From the NCBI GenBank assembly GCA_037015955.1, contig CP143548.1, positions 2,501-66,500 of the forward strand: a stretch of DNA of 64,000 nt, in the 5' to 3' direction. A program made the translations under genes and the position numbers. This document shows positions 45,901 to 54,498 of this stretch, in pieces; within the stretch, counting starts at the first letter, position 1; each line of letters opens with the position of its first letter. A model generated the notes under the pieces. That model was not told the origin of the DNA, searched no databases, and saw nothing but the letters and a program-made list of their open reading frames with translations. This DNA is from Lachnospiraceae bacterium JLR.KK008 (GTDB lineage Bacteria; Bacillota; Clostridia; Lachnospirales; Lachnospiraceae).

Positions 45901-46923
45901 ATGAGCGAACAATCGAAAGATGTGAATAAACAGACGGATCTTAATATATTGAATAAGATGAAAAACCTTCCGGGCGGCCTTGTCATCATTCCGCTTGTGA
46001 TTGCGGTACTGCTGGCGACTTTCGTTCCGCAGGTTTTTCAGATCGGTGGTTATGTGACAGCGCTGTTCTATGAAGGAAATTCCTGTATGATGGGTTTCTT
46101 CCTGATCGTATGCGGCTCCATGATCAACGTCAAGCAGGTGGGGATGCCGCTGTACAAGGGTGTGATCATGACAGGTACGAAATTTGTCCTTGGTGTGATC
46201 GTGGGGCTTATCGTAGGCACGATCTGTGGGCCGGAAGGATTTTTAGGGATTGCGCCTTTTGTACTGATCGCAGCGATTACAAATTCCAACGGCTCTCTTT
46301 ACATATCGCTGTCATCGCAGTTTGGGAATGCGACAGATACGGGAGCGATCTCTGTCCTTTCTCTGAATGACGGACCGTTTTTTACCCTGATCGCGTTGGG
46401 TGCGACAGGATTGGCAAACATCCCGATCAAGTCTCTGATTGCAGTACTTGTGCCTTTGCTCATCGGGTTCGTATGGGGGAATCTTGACAAAGGTTTCCGC
46501 GATGCCTGCAGACAGGCGCAGCCGATCGTCACCTTTTTTATGACGATTTCGATCGGTGCCAAGACAGATGTGAAGACGATTCTCATGGCCGGTGCGTCCG
46601 GTATCGTACTCGGATTGATCTCTGCAGCGACGGCGGTCCTCTTCTTCTTTGTCATTAATCTGCTGCTCCCGAGGAAAGAGAGAAATGCGATGGGGGCAGC
46701 GATCGGTACAACGGCTCTGAATTCTGCCATGACACCGGCGGCAGTGGCGGAGGCTGACCCGACAATGGCGCCTTATGTGAGCATGGCAACCGCGCAGTGC
46801 GCGACGGCATCGATTATCACCCTGTTCCTCTGCCCGTTTATTACGGCGGCGTTTGACAAATATATGCAGAAACGGCAGAAAGGTATCTATAGTCCGGACG
46901 GATGGGCTTATAACGGAAATTAA
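45901..46923 (+). CDS. KdgT-family permease (2-keto-3-deoxygluconate transporter type)
   Basis: A 340-residue membrane protein of the KdgT family with about ten hydrophobic segments: GLVIIPLVIAVLLATFVPQV, a glycine-rich LGVIVGLIVGTICGPEGF, AAITNSNGSLYISLSSQFG and ALGATGLANIPIKSLIAVLV. KdgT members import 2-keto-3-deoxygluconate. In this operon the cargo is more likely the C4 acid used by the kinase. AGAGGAGGAAAACA precedes ATG 45901, 38 bases after the kinase. A strong terminator ends the transcript. Confidence 0.85.
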   Translation: MSEQSKDVNKQTDLNILNKMKNLPGGLVIIPLVIAVLLATFVPQVFQIGGYVTALFYEGNSCMMGFFLIVCGSMINVKQVGMPLYKGVIMTGTKFVLGVIVGLIVGTICGPEGFLGIAPFVLIAAITNSNGSLYISLSSQFGNATDTGAISVLSLNDGPFFTLIALGATGLANIPIKSLIAVLVPLLIGFVWGNLDKGFRDACRQAQPIVTFFMTISIGAKTDVKTILMAGASGIVLGLISAATAVLFFFVINLLLPRKERNAMGAAIGTTALNSAMTPAAVAEADPTMAPYVSMATAQCATASIITLFLCPFITAAFDKYMQKRQKGIYSPDGWAYNGN

Positions 46924-46941
46924 GACAGAAATTAAGAGTGT

Positions 46942-46983
46942 AAAAAGTCCTTTTATATGTTAAGATATAAAAGGACTTTTTTA
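46942..46983 (+). terminator. Strong intrinsic terminator after the sugar-acid operon
   Basis: A perfect 17-pair hairpin: AAAAAGTCCTTTTATAT (46942-46958), loop GTTAAG, and its exact complement to 46981, closing on T residues. The A/T symmetry makes it work in both directions. Confidence 0.95.
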
Positions 46984-47027
46984 CAGAGAACGCCGGGCGG
47001 ACCGGTTGAGGCTGTAAAGGAGGACTT

Positions 47028-47531
47028 ATGAACAAGATAACGGTACATATGACGAAGGAAGCACTGTTTGATTTTCTTTTGTTTCATGCGTATTCGAAAT
47101 TCAGTGGATTTTTGATCAATATCCTTGGATTGGCTGTGGCGTTTACAGGCGTCTTTATGTATCTGTCAGGAAAAACAGGTGCTGTCAGTGTGGCGCTTTA
47201 TCTTGCGGCGGCGCTGCTCTTTCTCGGAAATATGCCGTTTCAGCTCAGCAGGAGAGCAAAAAAGCAGGTGCTGACCAATCCCGAATATTGTAATCCGGTT
47301 ATATATACCTTTTCGGAAGAGGAAGGGATCTTTGCAGAATATGGGGAAAATCTGCATCACTATTCCTGGGAGGAGATCGAGAGGGCGGTCGTGACGCCAA
47401 AGACGATTGGCATCTATTATGAGAAAGAGAGAGCCTTTATCATTCCGAAGCAGGATTTCGGCGACCAATTTATTGACATTTTTCAGATGGTCGCCAGACA
47501 TCTTGGCAGGAACAGAGTGAGAATGCGCTGA
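47028..47531 (+). CDS. YcxB-like membrane protein
   Basis: A 167-residue protein with two membrane helices in the first half (LINILGLAVAFTGVFMYLSG and GAVSVALYLAAALLFLG) and a soluble YcxB-like end with the typical HYSWEEIERAVVTPKTIGIY and AFIIPKQDFGDQFIDIF. Function unknown. It has its own AAGGAGGACTT site and sits between the operon terminator and the DeoR gene, 23 bases before the latter, so the two may be co-transcribed. Confidence 0.78.
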   Translation: MNKITVHMTKEALFDFLLFHAYSKFSGFLINILGLAVAFTGVFMYLSGKTGAVSVALYLAAALLFLGNMPFQLSRRAKKQVLTNPEYCNPVIYTFSEEEGIFAEYGENLHHYSWEEIERAVVTPKTIGIYYEKERAFIIPKQDFGDQFIDIFQMVARHLGRNRVRMR

Positions 47532-47554
47532 CACATGGCTGTGGGGAGGCATAG

Positions 47555-48316
47555 ATGGAGGAACGCAGACAGAAGATTTTGCAGCAGATAAAAGAACGGG
47601 GAAAAGTGCGTGTCGCGGAGCTGAGCAGAGAACTGAACTGCTCGGAGGTGACGATACGCAATGACATTAAAAATATGGATGCGGAAGGGCTGCTGAAACG
47701 GACTCATGGAGGGGCGGTGAGGATTGGCGGAGAACCGGAACGGAAATATGCTGCTGAGAGCATTTATCGCCACACGGAGCGTAAGAAAAAGATTGCCGCA
47801 TGCGCCTATGAGTTTCTGGAAGATACGGACACGATCATACTGGATGATGCGTCGAGTACCTTTTATCTGGCAGCCCATATCCGACAGCATCCGGAGAAGC
47901 GTCTGGCGATTGTCACGAATTCTCTGCTTGTGGGAAATGAACTTGCCGGAGCGGCGCATGTGGAATTATATATGTTAGGAGGCTATGTGGGCGGCCATCT
48001 GGCGGCGACGATGGGAGACGCCGCCATACGCAATATCGAACAGTTTTGTGTGGACAAGGCTTTTATCGGTGTCCACGGTATCAATTTTGACGTTGGCATC
48101 ACATCGATTGCCACACCGCAGATGCAGGTAAAGAAAGCGATTTTCCAGACGACGGATCAAGTGTATGTGCTGGCGGACAGCAGTAAATTTGGCGGCGGTT
48201 ATCTGTCAGTCATCTGTCCAATCAGAGATGTTTACAAGATTATTACAGACAGTGAGGTCTCTCAGGAGTGTATCAGGAAGGCACAGGAGGCGAAAGTGCC
48301 TCTTGTAATCGCATAG
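47555..48316 (+). CDS. DeoR-family transcriptional regulator
   Basis: A 253-residue sugar-type repressor. It has an N-terminal winged helix (RRQKILQQIKERGKVRVAEL, NCSEVTIRNDIKNMDAEGLL, KRTHGGAV) and a C-terminal DeoR sensor domain (TIILDDASSTFYLAAHI, IVTNSLLVGNEL, DKAFIGVHGINFDVG, VLADSSKFGG). The ligand is probably a phosphorylated intermediate of the neighbouring C4 acid-sugar pathway. Candidate binding sites are the ACGAAA repeats at 43273-43449. ATG 47555 follows GGGGAGGCATAG. Confidence 0.88.
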   Translation: MEERRQKILQQIKERGKVRVAELSRELNCSEVTIRNDIKNMDAEGLLKRTHGGAVRIGGEPERKYAAESIYRHTERKKKIAACAYEFLEDTDTIILDDASSTFYLAAHIRQHPEKRLAIVTNSLLVGNELAGAAHVELYMLGGYVGGHLAATMGDAAIRNIEQFCVDKAFIGVHGINFDVGITSIATPQMQVKKAIFQTTDQVYVLADSSKFGGGYLSVICPIRDVYKIITDSEVSQECIRKAQEAKVPLVIA

Positions 48317-48388
48317 AAAGGCTGCGCCGGCTGTTAAAAAATAGGAAAATTGGAAAGAAAAACTTCATTTTTTTGTAATAAAAACCAG

Positions 48389-48417
48389 TTGGACTTCCCG
48401 TCATATTGTAGTATGAT
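48389..48417 (+). promoter_or_regulatory. Promoter of the DUF3048 lipoprotein gene
   Basis: TTGGAC at 48389-48394, 17-base spacer, TATGAT at 48412-48417, about 64 bases before ATG 48481. Each hexamer differs little from the sigma-A consensus. Confidence 0.65.
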
Positions 48418-48480
48418 AGGAAAAGGAATTGAGGCACCTGAGTAAGTAACGAAACAAAATGAAAGGAATTTGGTGAACCA

Positions 48481-49596
48481 ATGAAAAGAAAATCAGTTTT
48501 GCTTTTAACTTCCGTGATGCTGACAGCGATGGTTCTGAGCGGCTGCGGTAAGAAGGCAGAGGAAGAAAGCGCTTCTTTATTAGAAGATATTCCGGAGGAA
48601 ACAATTGAGGCAGAAGTAGAAGAGTCGGAAGAAGAGACAGAGGCGGAAGAGACAGAAGAAGAGAATCATGACGGCATGTACCGCAGTGAGATTACCAATG
48701 AGTGGATCGACGAAAGTCTCAAAAACCAGAGACCGATTGCGGCGATGGTAGACAATGAAAAGACAGCATTACCGCATTATGGGCTGTCAGAGGCAGATGT
48801 TGTCTATGAGATCATGAACAGTACGAAAAATGACAGGATCACACGTCTGATGGCTATCGTGAAAGACTGGGGGAAGATCGAACAGCTCGGAAGTATCCGC
48901 AGCACCAGACCGACGAATATCCTGCTTGCAGCCGAGTGGAACGCAGTGCTCTGCCATGACGGCGGCCCGTTCTATATCGATCCGTATCTTGCAAACGATT
49001 ATGCAGCGCATTTCAGCGGCGGATTTGATAGGGTAAACAACGGCAAGGCAAGAGAGTTCACAGAGTATATCTGTACAGGAAATCTGGATTCCAAGTTTGA
49101 CGCTTCTCATTACTCCAAAGAGTATGACGAGTTCTATCCGGGTCCGCATTACCGGTTTTCTGATGAAGAACTGACACTGGAAGGCGAGGACGGCGTGATC
49201 GATGCGAAAGAGATCGTACTTCCGTTCAAACATAATCAGTCTACATTAAAATATAATGAAGAGACACAGACCTATGATTATTATGATTATGGAAACCTTC
49301 ATAAAGATCCGGGCAACGGGGATGCAGTTCTTACCTTTAAAAATGTGCTGATCCAGAAATGTACATTCAAGCAGTATGACGAGAACGGTTATCTGATCTA
49401 TAACTGTATCGATACGAATCAGGATGGCTATTATATTACAAACGGTAAGGCAATTCCGGTTACCTGGGGTAAGGTAAGCGATACGGAGCCGACCCGCTAT
49501 TTTGATTCGGATGGAAACGAGATCGAGATCAATACCGGCAAGACTTATGTTACGCTCGTTCCGGATGATGGCTGGAGCAACCTTTCCATTAACTAA
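48481..49596 (+). CDS. DUF3048 lipoprotein (YerB-like)
   Basis: A 371-residue secreted lipoprotein. The signal peptide ends with lipobox LSGC (cysteine 22), then a strongly acidic linker (EEETEAEETEEENHDG) and a DUF3048 region: NQRPIAAMVDNEKTALPHYG, LSEADVVYEIMNSTKNDRIT, IRSTRPTNILLAAEWNAVLC and a C-terminal part with GDAVLTFKNVLIQ and VTWGKVSDTEPTRYFDSDG. YerB-type proteins are of unknown function at the cell surface. Single gene with own promoter and a hairpin after it. Confidence 0.88.
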   Translation: MKRKSVLLLTSVMLTAMVLSGCGKKAEEESASLLEDIPEETIEAEVEESEEETEAEETEEENHDGMYRSEITNEWIDESLKNQRPIAAMVDNEKTALPHYGLSEADVVYEIMNSTKNDRITRLMAIVKDWGKIEQLGSIRSTRPTNILLAAEWNAVLCHDGGPFYIDPYLANDYAAHFSGGFDRVNNGKAREFTEYICTGNLDSKFDASHYSKEYDEFYPGPHYRFSDEELTLEGEDGVIDAKEIVLPFKHNQSTLKYNEETQTYDYYDYGNLHKDPGNGDAVLTFKNVLIQKCTFKQYDENGYLIYNCIDTNQDGYYITNGKAIPVTWGKVSDTEPTRYFDSDGNEIEINTGKTYVTLVPDDGWSNLSIN

Positions 49597-49614
49597 ATAT
49601 TGAATTGTATTCTG

Positions 49615-49666
49615 TTTCCGGGCATGGTCGCATATATATGGAATAAACGACTGCCCGGAAATTTTT
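49615..49666 (+). terminator. Terminator-like hairpin touching the spmB start codon
   Basis: TTTCCGGGCA (49615-49624) pairs with TGCCCGGAAA (49652-49661), with inner GTCG/CGAC pairing, followed by TTTTT at 49662-49666. The next base is the A of the spmB ATG. It probably ends the DUF3048 transcript, but it also occupies the place where an spmB ribosome binding site should be. Confidence 0.75.
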
Positions 49667-50194
49667 ATGCTTTCTGTACTGACAAATCTATCTAACATCA
49701 TTATTCCACTCGTAATCTTCTATATTGTGGCAGAAGGACTCCTGATGAAAACAGATCTGTACGAAAATTTTATCAAGGGAGCCAGGGACGGTTTTCATGT
49801 TGTTATCCAGATCATGCCAACGCTGATCGGTCTGATGGTGGCGGTCGGCATTTTGCGGGCATCCGGTTTTCTGGAGTTTATCGGCAGGGCGCTCGGCGTA
49901 CTGACAAAGCCGTTTGGGTTCCCGGCGGAACTTGTGCCGCTGACGATTATCAAAATGTTTTCCTCTTCTGCGGCGACGGGGCTTGTGCTTGATATTTTCA
50001 AGGAATATGGCACGGACTCTTACATCGGCCTGGTGACTTCCATCATGATGAGCTGTACGGAGACCGTATTTTATACGATGTCGGTTTATTTTATGGCAGC
50101 AAAAGTGACGAAGACAAGGTATACGCTGACGGGTGCTCTGCTCTCCACCTTCGCCGGCATCGTGGCCAGTATTGTTATCGCAGCGGGATTGTAG
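49667..50194 (+). CDS. spmB: Spore maturation protein B
   Basis: Partner of SpmA in spore core dehydration, a membrane protein with nucleoside-recognition (Gate) motifs. The 175 residues have four to five hydrophobic segments and the conserved YENFIKGARDGFHVVIQIMP, GILRASGFLEFIGRALG, IIKMFSSSAATGLVLDIFKE and SCTETVFYTMSVYF. ATG 49667 gives the family-typical start and length, yet no Shine-Dalgarno sequence precedes it; a hairpin and T-run stand there instead. The spmA gene is 22 kb upstream. Confidence 0.88.
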   Translation: MLSVLTNLSNIIIPLVIFYIVAEGLLMKTDLYENFIKGARDGFHVVIQIMPTLIGLMVAVGILRASGFLEFIGRALGVLTKPFGFPAELVPLTIIKMFSSSAATGLVLDIFKEYGTDSYIGLVTSIMMSCTETVFYTMSVYFMAAKVTKTRYTLTGALLSTFAGIVASIVIAAGL

Positions 50195-50300
50195 GAGCAT
50201 GAGCACAGAGAGGGGGCGCGGGCCTACAGAAAAAAGAAAAACTGACAAAAAATCCTTGCGTATAGGAGGAGGTTGCGGTAAACTAGGAATGTCAGGCAAG

Positions 50301-50316
50301 AAAGACAAATGTCTTT
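50301..50316 (+). repeat. Short palindrome before the branched-chain binding-protein gene
   Basis: AAAGACA and TGTCTTT arms with a 2-base centre, 34 bases before ATG 50350. It could be an operator in the leader of the transporter operon. No matching copy was noticed elsewhere in the window. The stretch 50195-50300 shows no gene. Confidence 0.3.
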
Positions 50317-50349
50317 GCTATACGGACAAACTGAGCAGGAGGATAGATT

Positions 50350-51531
50350 ATGAAAAGAAAAGTAATATCACTGTTGTTACTCGCAGCCATGACAGCGACT
50401 ATGCTGGCGGGATGCGGAAAGTCTTCCGAAGGAGGGGCTGCTGCGGATGCAGGTGGTGACTCGGCGGAAGTGATCAAGATCGGTGTGTTTGAACCGCTGA
50501 CAGGGGAAAACGGCGGCGGCGGCTCTCAGGAAGTGGACGGCATCAAGTATGCGAATCAGGTATATCCGGAAGTGCTGGGAAAGAAAGTGGAGCTCGTTAT
50601 TGTGGACAATAAGTCCGACAAGGGAGAGGCGACAACGGCGGCGACCCGTCTGGTAGAGCAGGAGGGCGTTGTAGCGGTACTTGGCTCTTATGGTTCCGGT
50701 GTTTCCATTGCCGCAGGAGACATTTTCAAAAATGCGGGAGTTCCGGCGATGGGCTGTTCCTGTACGAATCCGATGGTAACGGAAGGGAACGACTATTATT
50801 TCAGGACATGCTTCCTTGACCCGTTCCAGGGTACGGTTATGGCTAACTACTGCACGCAGCAGGGTTATACGAAAGCGGCGATCGTATATCAGAACGGCGA
50901 CGATTATTCCACAGGTCTGGCTAACTTCTTTAAGGCGTCTTTTGAAAAGTCCGGCGGTACGATTGTCTCCGAAGGCGTCATCCAGACAAATGATTCCGAT
51001 TACAACTCAATCCTGACAAATATCAAGGCATCGGACGCAGAAGTTATCTTTGCTCCTTCTTCGATTACGGTGGCCGGTGCATTCATCAAGCAGGCAAGAG
51101 CGCTCGGCATCGATGCTCTGATCTGTGCCGGGGATACATGGGAAAACGAAGCAATTATCGACGTGGCCGGTGAAGCGGCGGAAGGTGTTGTTCTCTCTAC
51201 GTTCTATGATGAGAATGATGCAAGCGCTTCCGAGGAAGCGAAGAAATTCGTTCCGGGCTTTAAGGAATATCTGGGCGGAGACGCGATCATTCCTGCGGTA
51301 TCGGCGCTCGGCTATGACGCTTACTGTGTAGTCATCGATGCGATCGAGCGCGCGGGTTCCACGGACGGCGAAGCGATCCGTCAGGCACTGGCAGATACGA
51401 GTGACTTCGTGGGTGTGACCGGAGCGATCACCTTTGACGAAAACGGCGACGCACAGAAGAATGTGGCGATTGTCAAGGTCGTAGAGGGCGGACAGTTTAA
51501 ATATCTGGATACGGTAACAGTTACGGAATAG
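50350..51531 (+). CDS. livJ: Branched-chain amino acid-type ABC binding lipoprotein
   Basis: A 393-residue periplasmic-binding-fold type I lipoprotein. The lipobox is LAGC with cysteine 22. The mature part shows IKIGVFEPLTGENGGGGSQE, GVVAVLGSYGSGVSIAAGDI, CSCTNPMVTEGNDYYFRTCF and LGYDAYCVVIDAIERAGS, typical of LivJ/K-like proteins. The ligand may be a branched-chain amino acid or another amide-type compound. AGGAGGATAGATT precedes ATG 50350. A terminator separates it from the other four transporter genes. Confidence 0.9.
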   Translation: MKRKVISLLLLAAMTATMLAGCGKSSEGGAAADAGGDSAEVIKIGVFEPLTGENGGGGSQEVDGIKYANQVYPEVLGKKVELVIVDNKSDKGEATTAATRLVEQEGVVAVLGSYGSGVSIAAGDIFKNAGVPAMGCSCTNPMVTEGNDYYFRTCFLDPFQGTVMANYCTQQGYTKAAIVYQNGDDYSTGLANFFKASFEKSGGTIVSEGVIQTNDSDYNSILTNIKASDAEVIFAPSSITVAGAFIKQARALGIDALICAGDTWENEAIIDVAGEAAEGVVLSTFYDENDASASEEAKKFVPGFKEYLGGDAIIPAVSALGYDAYCVVIDAIERAGSTDGEAIRQALADTSDFVGVTGAITFDENGDAQKNVAIVKVVEGGQFKYLDTVTVTE

Positions 51532-51544
51532 TGTGAAAGAAAGG

Positions 51545-51585
51545 CAGAGAAAGGTCTCGCGGGCTTTTCTCTGTCTGCATTTTTC
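51545..51585 (+). terminator. Intrinsic terminator or attenuator within the liv operon
   Basis: CAGAGAAAGG pairs with CTTTTCTCTG over a 9-base loop, followed at a short distance by CATTTTT. Placed between the binding-protein gene and livH, it would give an excess of binding protein over membrane components. Confidence 0.75.
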
Positions 51586-51660
51586 GCGGGCGTCCGCCAA
51601 GTGTCTGTAAAGATACGGGTATTTGGCGGATGTCACGACAGGGATATGGAGGAAACTGGT

Positions 51661-52554
51661 ATGAGTATGGACATTTTTTTGCAGCATCTGCTGAACGGGA
51701 TCTCCGTCGGCAGTCTGTATGCACTGATTGCCATCGGCTATACTATGGTTTACGGAATTTTGCTTTTGATCAATTTTGCCCATGGAGATATATTCATGAT
51801 GGCTTCTTATTTTATGATCTTTGCTGTGGTTGATTTTGGACTGCCGGTCTGGATTTCGCTGCCGCTGATCATTGCGCTGACGATCGCGCTTGGTATGTTG
51901 CTGGAAAAAAGCGCATATAAACCGCTTCGCACTGCGCCGCGGATGTCGATCATGATCTCAGCCATTGGTGCTTCTTATCTGTTGGAAAATCTGGCGACCT
52001 ATCTGTTCACCGGTGTGCCGAAAGGGTATCCGGATATTCCCTGGCTGACAAAGGTTGTCAATGTCGGAAATATTTCGTTCCAGATTGTCACGGTTATCGC
52101 CCCGATTCTGATCGTACTCATTCTCGCAGGACTGATGATGCTTGTCAATCATACGAAGACAGGTATGGCGATGCGGGCTGTGTCCAAGGACTTTGAGACG
52201 GCCAGACTGATGGGCATTAAGATTGACCGGGTTATCGCCGTCACCTTTGCGGTCGGTTCCGGGCTGGCAGCAGTCGGTTCGGTACTCTGGGGAGCCAAAT
52301 ATTCTTCTGTCTATCCGCTGATGGGCGTCATGCCGGGCCTCAAATGCTTTGTGGCGGCCGTTTTTGGCGGTATCGGCAATATTCCCGGCGCGGTGCTGGG
52401 CGGCATCGTTCTCGGACTCGGAGAGACGCTGCTCGTGGCGTTCTTCCCCGGACTGACCGGATACCGGGATGCGTTTGCGTTTGTTGTGTTGATCATTATG
52501 CTCCTTGTACGGCCCAATGGTCTGCTGGGAGAGAAAGCGACGGATAAGGTGTGA
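51661..52554 (+). CDS. livH: Branched-chain amino acid ABC permease LivH
   Basis: A 297-residue inner-membrane permease with about eight helices. LLNGISVGSLYALIAIGYTM, INFAHGDIFMM and AVSKDFETARLMGIKIDRVI with GLAAVGSVLWGAKYSS are LivH features. Start at ATG 51661, with ATGGAGGAAACTGGT before it; the reading from 51601 adds an unrelated soluble stretch. Followed 5 bases later by livM. Confidence 0.92.
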   Translation: MSMDIFLQHLLNGISVGSLYALIAIGYTMVYGILLLINFAHGDIFMMASYFMIFAVVDFGLPVWISLPLIIALTIALGMLLEKSAYKPLRTAPRMSIMISAIGASYLLENLATYLFTGVPKGYPDIPWLTKVVNVGNISFQIVTVIAPILIVLILAGLMMLVNHTKTGMAMRAVSKDFETARLMGIKIDRVIAVTFAVGSGLAAVGSVLWGAKYSSVYPLMGVMPGLKCFVAAVFGGIGNIPGAVLGGIVLGLGETLLVAFFPGLTGYRDAFAFVVLIIMLLVRPNGLLGEKATDKV

Positions 52555-52558
52555 TAGT

Positions 52559-53641
52559 ATGAATAAAAAGACAAAAAATATATGTACTGCCGCGCTCATT
52601 CTTGTTTTCCTTGTTCTGATCGCCCTGTTTGACAATGATGTGATCGGAAATGCGTATGTGAAACGAGTGCTGAATCTGGCGGCGATCTATGCGATCATCA
52701 GTGTATCGATGAATCTTGTAAATGGATTTACCGGACTCTTTTCTCTTGGCCAGGCCGGTTTTATGGCCATCGGCGCGTTCAGTGTAGCGATCTTTACGGT
52801 GCCGTCAGAATATATTGGCTCTATCTTTTACATTGAACCGATGGCTCCCGCGCTGGCAGCGGTCAGACTGCCTTTTGTCGCAGCGCTGTTATTGGGTGGC
52901 CTGGTGGCGGCCGCGCTGTCTCTGCTGATCGGCTATCCGGTCCTGCGGTTAAAGAGTGATTATCTGGCGATCGCCACGCTGGGATTTTCGGAGATCATCC
53001 GCATTGTGTTCACACAATTACAGACGATCACGAACGGTGCGCTCGGCATCAACCGTATCCCGGGTATCACGACGATGTGGGTTCCTTTTGGAACGGCAGC
53101 AGTCTGCATCGGTATAATGGTGCTGCTGATTCACTCGTCTTATGGAAGAGCATTCAAAGCGATCCGGGAGGACGACATTGCGGCGGAGGCTATGGGCATC
53201 AACCTGAGCTTTCATAAAAACCTGGCATTTGCTGTCAGCTCCTTTTTTACGGCGATTGGCGGCGGCCTCTATGCGGCGCTGCTCACTTCCGTAGATCCGA
53301 AACAGTTTTATTTCACAATGACTTATAATTTTCTGCTGATTATCGTACTGGGCGGCATGGGCAGCGTGACAGGGACGGTCATTGCCTCCTTCATCATTAC
53401 GGGCGGCCTTGAATGGCTCCGCTTCTTCGACGAGCCGCTGAGTCTGTTCGGATATGAGATACCGATTTTCCGCTCCGGCCTGCGTATGGTTGTGTTTTCG
53501 ATTTTGCTGATGCTCCTTGTGCTCTTCTACCGGAAGGGTCTTATGGGTCAGAAAGAATTTTCCTGGGATGGGATCTATCACTGGCTGACCGGATGGAAAG
53601 ATAAGAGGAAGCGACTTTCTGAGAAGAAAGGAGGGGCCTGA
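52559..53641 (+). CDS. livM: Branched-chain amino acid ABC permease LivM
   Basis: A 360-residue permease with about ten hydrophobic segments. LVNGFTGLFSLGQAGFMAIG, PVLRLKSDYLAIATLGFSEI, RAFKAIREDDIAAEAMGINL and LGGMGSVTGTVIASFIITGG are conserved LivM stretches. Start at ATG 52559, with AAGGTGTGATAGT upstream, just after livH. LivG follows after 2 bases. Confidence 0.93.
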   Translation: MNKKTKNICTAALILVFLVLIALFDNDVIGNAYVKRVLNLAAIYAIISVSMNLVNGFTGLFSLGQAGFMAIGAFSVAIFTVPSEYIGSIFYIEPMAPALAAVRLPFVAALLLGGLVAAALSLLIGYPVLRLKSDYLAIATLGFSEIIRIVFTQLQTITNGALGINRIPGITTMWVPFGTAAVCIGIMVLLIHSSYGRAFKAIREDDIAAEAMGINLSFHKNLAFAVSSFFTAIGGGLYAALLTSVDPKQFYFTMTYNFLLIIVLGGMGSVTGTVIASFIITGGLEWLRFFDEPLSLFGYEIPIFRSGLRMVVFSILLMLLVLFYRKGLMGQKEFSWDGIYHWLTGWKDKRKRLSEKKGGA

Positions 53642-53643
53642 CA

Positions 53644-54498
53644 ATGGAAAAACGGGTGTTATCTGTAAGCGATGTGACAATGCAGTTCGGTGGCGTGGTG
53701 GCTGTCAATAATCTCTCGCTCCATGTCAATGAGGGAGAGATCGTGGCGCTCATCGGACCGAACGGCGCCGGCAAGACGACAGCCTTTAACGTAATTACTG
53801 GCGTGTATGCGCCGAGCAACGGACAGGTAAAATTTAATGATGATATAATTTCTTCGAATTTCCCTCGCGGGCAGATGAAAAAGAAGTATCTGGGGGAACC
53901 GGAGACGGCAGATAAGTACTCGGTCGTGAAGTCGATGATGCCGGACCGGATTACAAGGCTGGGTGTTGCCAGAACATTTCAGAACATTCGCCTGTTTAAA
54001 AATCTCACTGTGTTTGACAATGTTCTGATTGCGAAACATATGCGCTCGAAAGCGAATTTCCTGTCAGCAACGTTTCGTCTGAACTATAAAGAAGAGCAAA
54101 AGAACAGAGAAGAGACAATGGAGATGCTGGAAATACTCGGACTTGCCGATGTCAAAGACGAGATCGCCAGTTCGCTTCCATATGGAAAGCAGAGACATCT
54201 GGAAATCGCCCGTGCGCTGGCCACGAAACCGCAGCTGCTTTTGCTGGATGAACCGGCGGCCGGCATGAATCCACAGGAGACAGATGAACTGACGGCTTTT
54301 ATCCGCAAAATCAAAGATGATTTCCATCTGACAGTCTTTATGATTGAGCATCATATGGATCTCGTAATGGAGATTTCCGACCGTATTTATGTGCTGGATT
54401 TCGGGAAAATGATTGCCGAGGGCTCGCCGGAAATGATACAGAACGATCAGCGGGTTATCGATGCTTATTTGGGGGTGCAGAAAGATGACGAATCATGA
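53644..54498 (+). CDS. livG: Branched-chain amino acid ABC ATPase LivG
   Basis: A 284-residue ATPase with Walker A GPNGAGKTT, TRLGVARTFQNIRLFKNLTV, a signature written SSLPYGKQRHLEIARAL and Walker B LLLLDEPAAGMNP. The insert between Walker A and Q-loop (SSNFPRGQMKKKYLGEP region) is a little longer than usual. ATG 53644 follows GAAAGGAGGGGCCTGACA. It overlaps the livF start by 14 bases. Confidence 0.93.
   Translation: MEKRVLSVSDVTMQFGGVVAVNNLSLHVNEGEIVALIGPNGAGKTTAFNVITGVYAPSNGQVKFNDDIISSNFPRGQMKKKYLGEPETADKYSVVKSMMPDRITRLGVARTFQNIRLFKNLTVFDNVLIAKHMRSKANFLSATFRLNYKEEQKNREETMEMLEILGLADVKDEIASSLPYGKQRHLEIARALATKPQLLLLDEPAAGMNPQETDELTAFIRKIKDDFHLTVFMIEHHMDLVMEISDRIYVLDFGKMIAEGSPEMIQNDQRVIDAYLGVQKDDES

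Noticed and set aside
44972-45901. 309-codon minus-strand frame opposite the DUF1537 kinase gene
   Set aside because: No family features; it mirrors the codon pattern of the real kinase on the plus strand.
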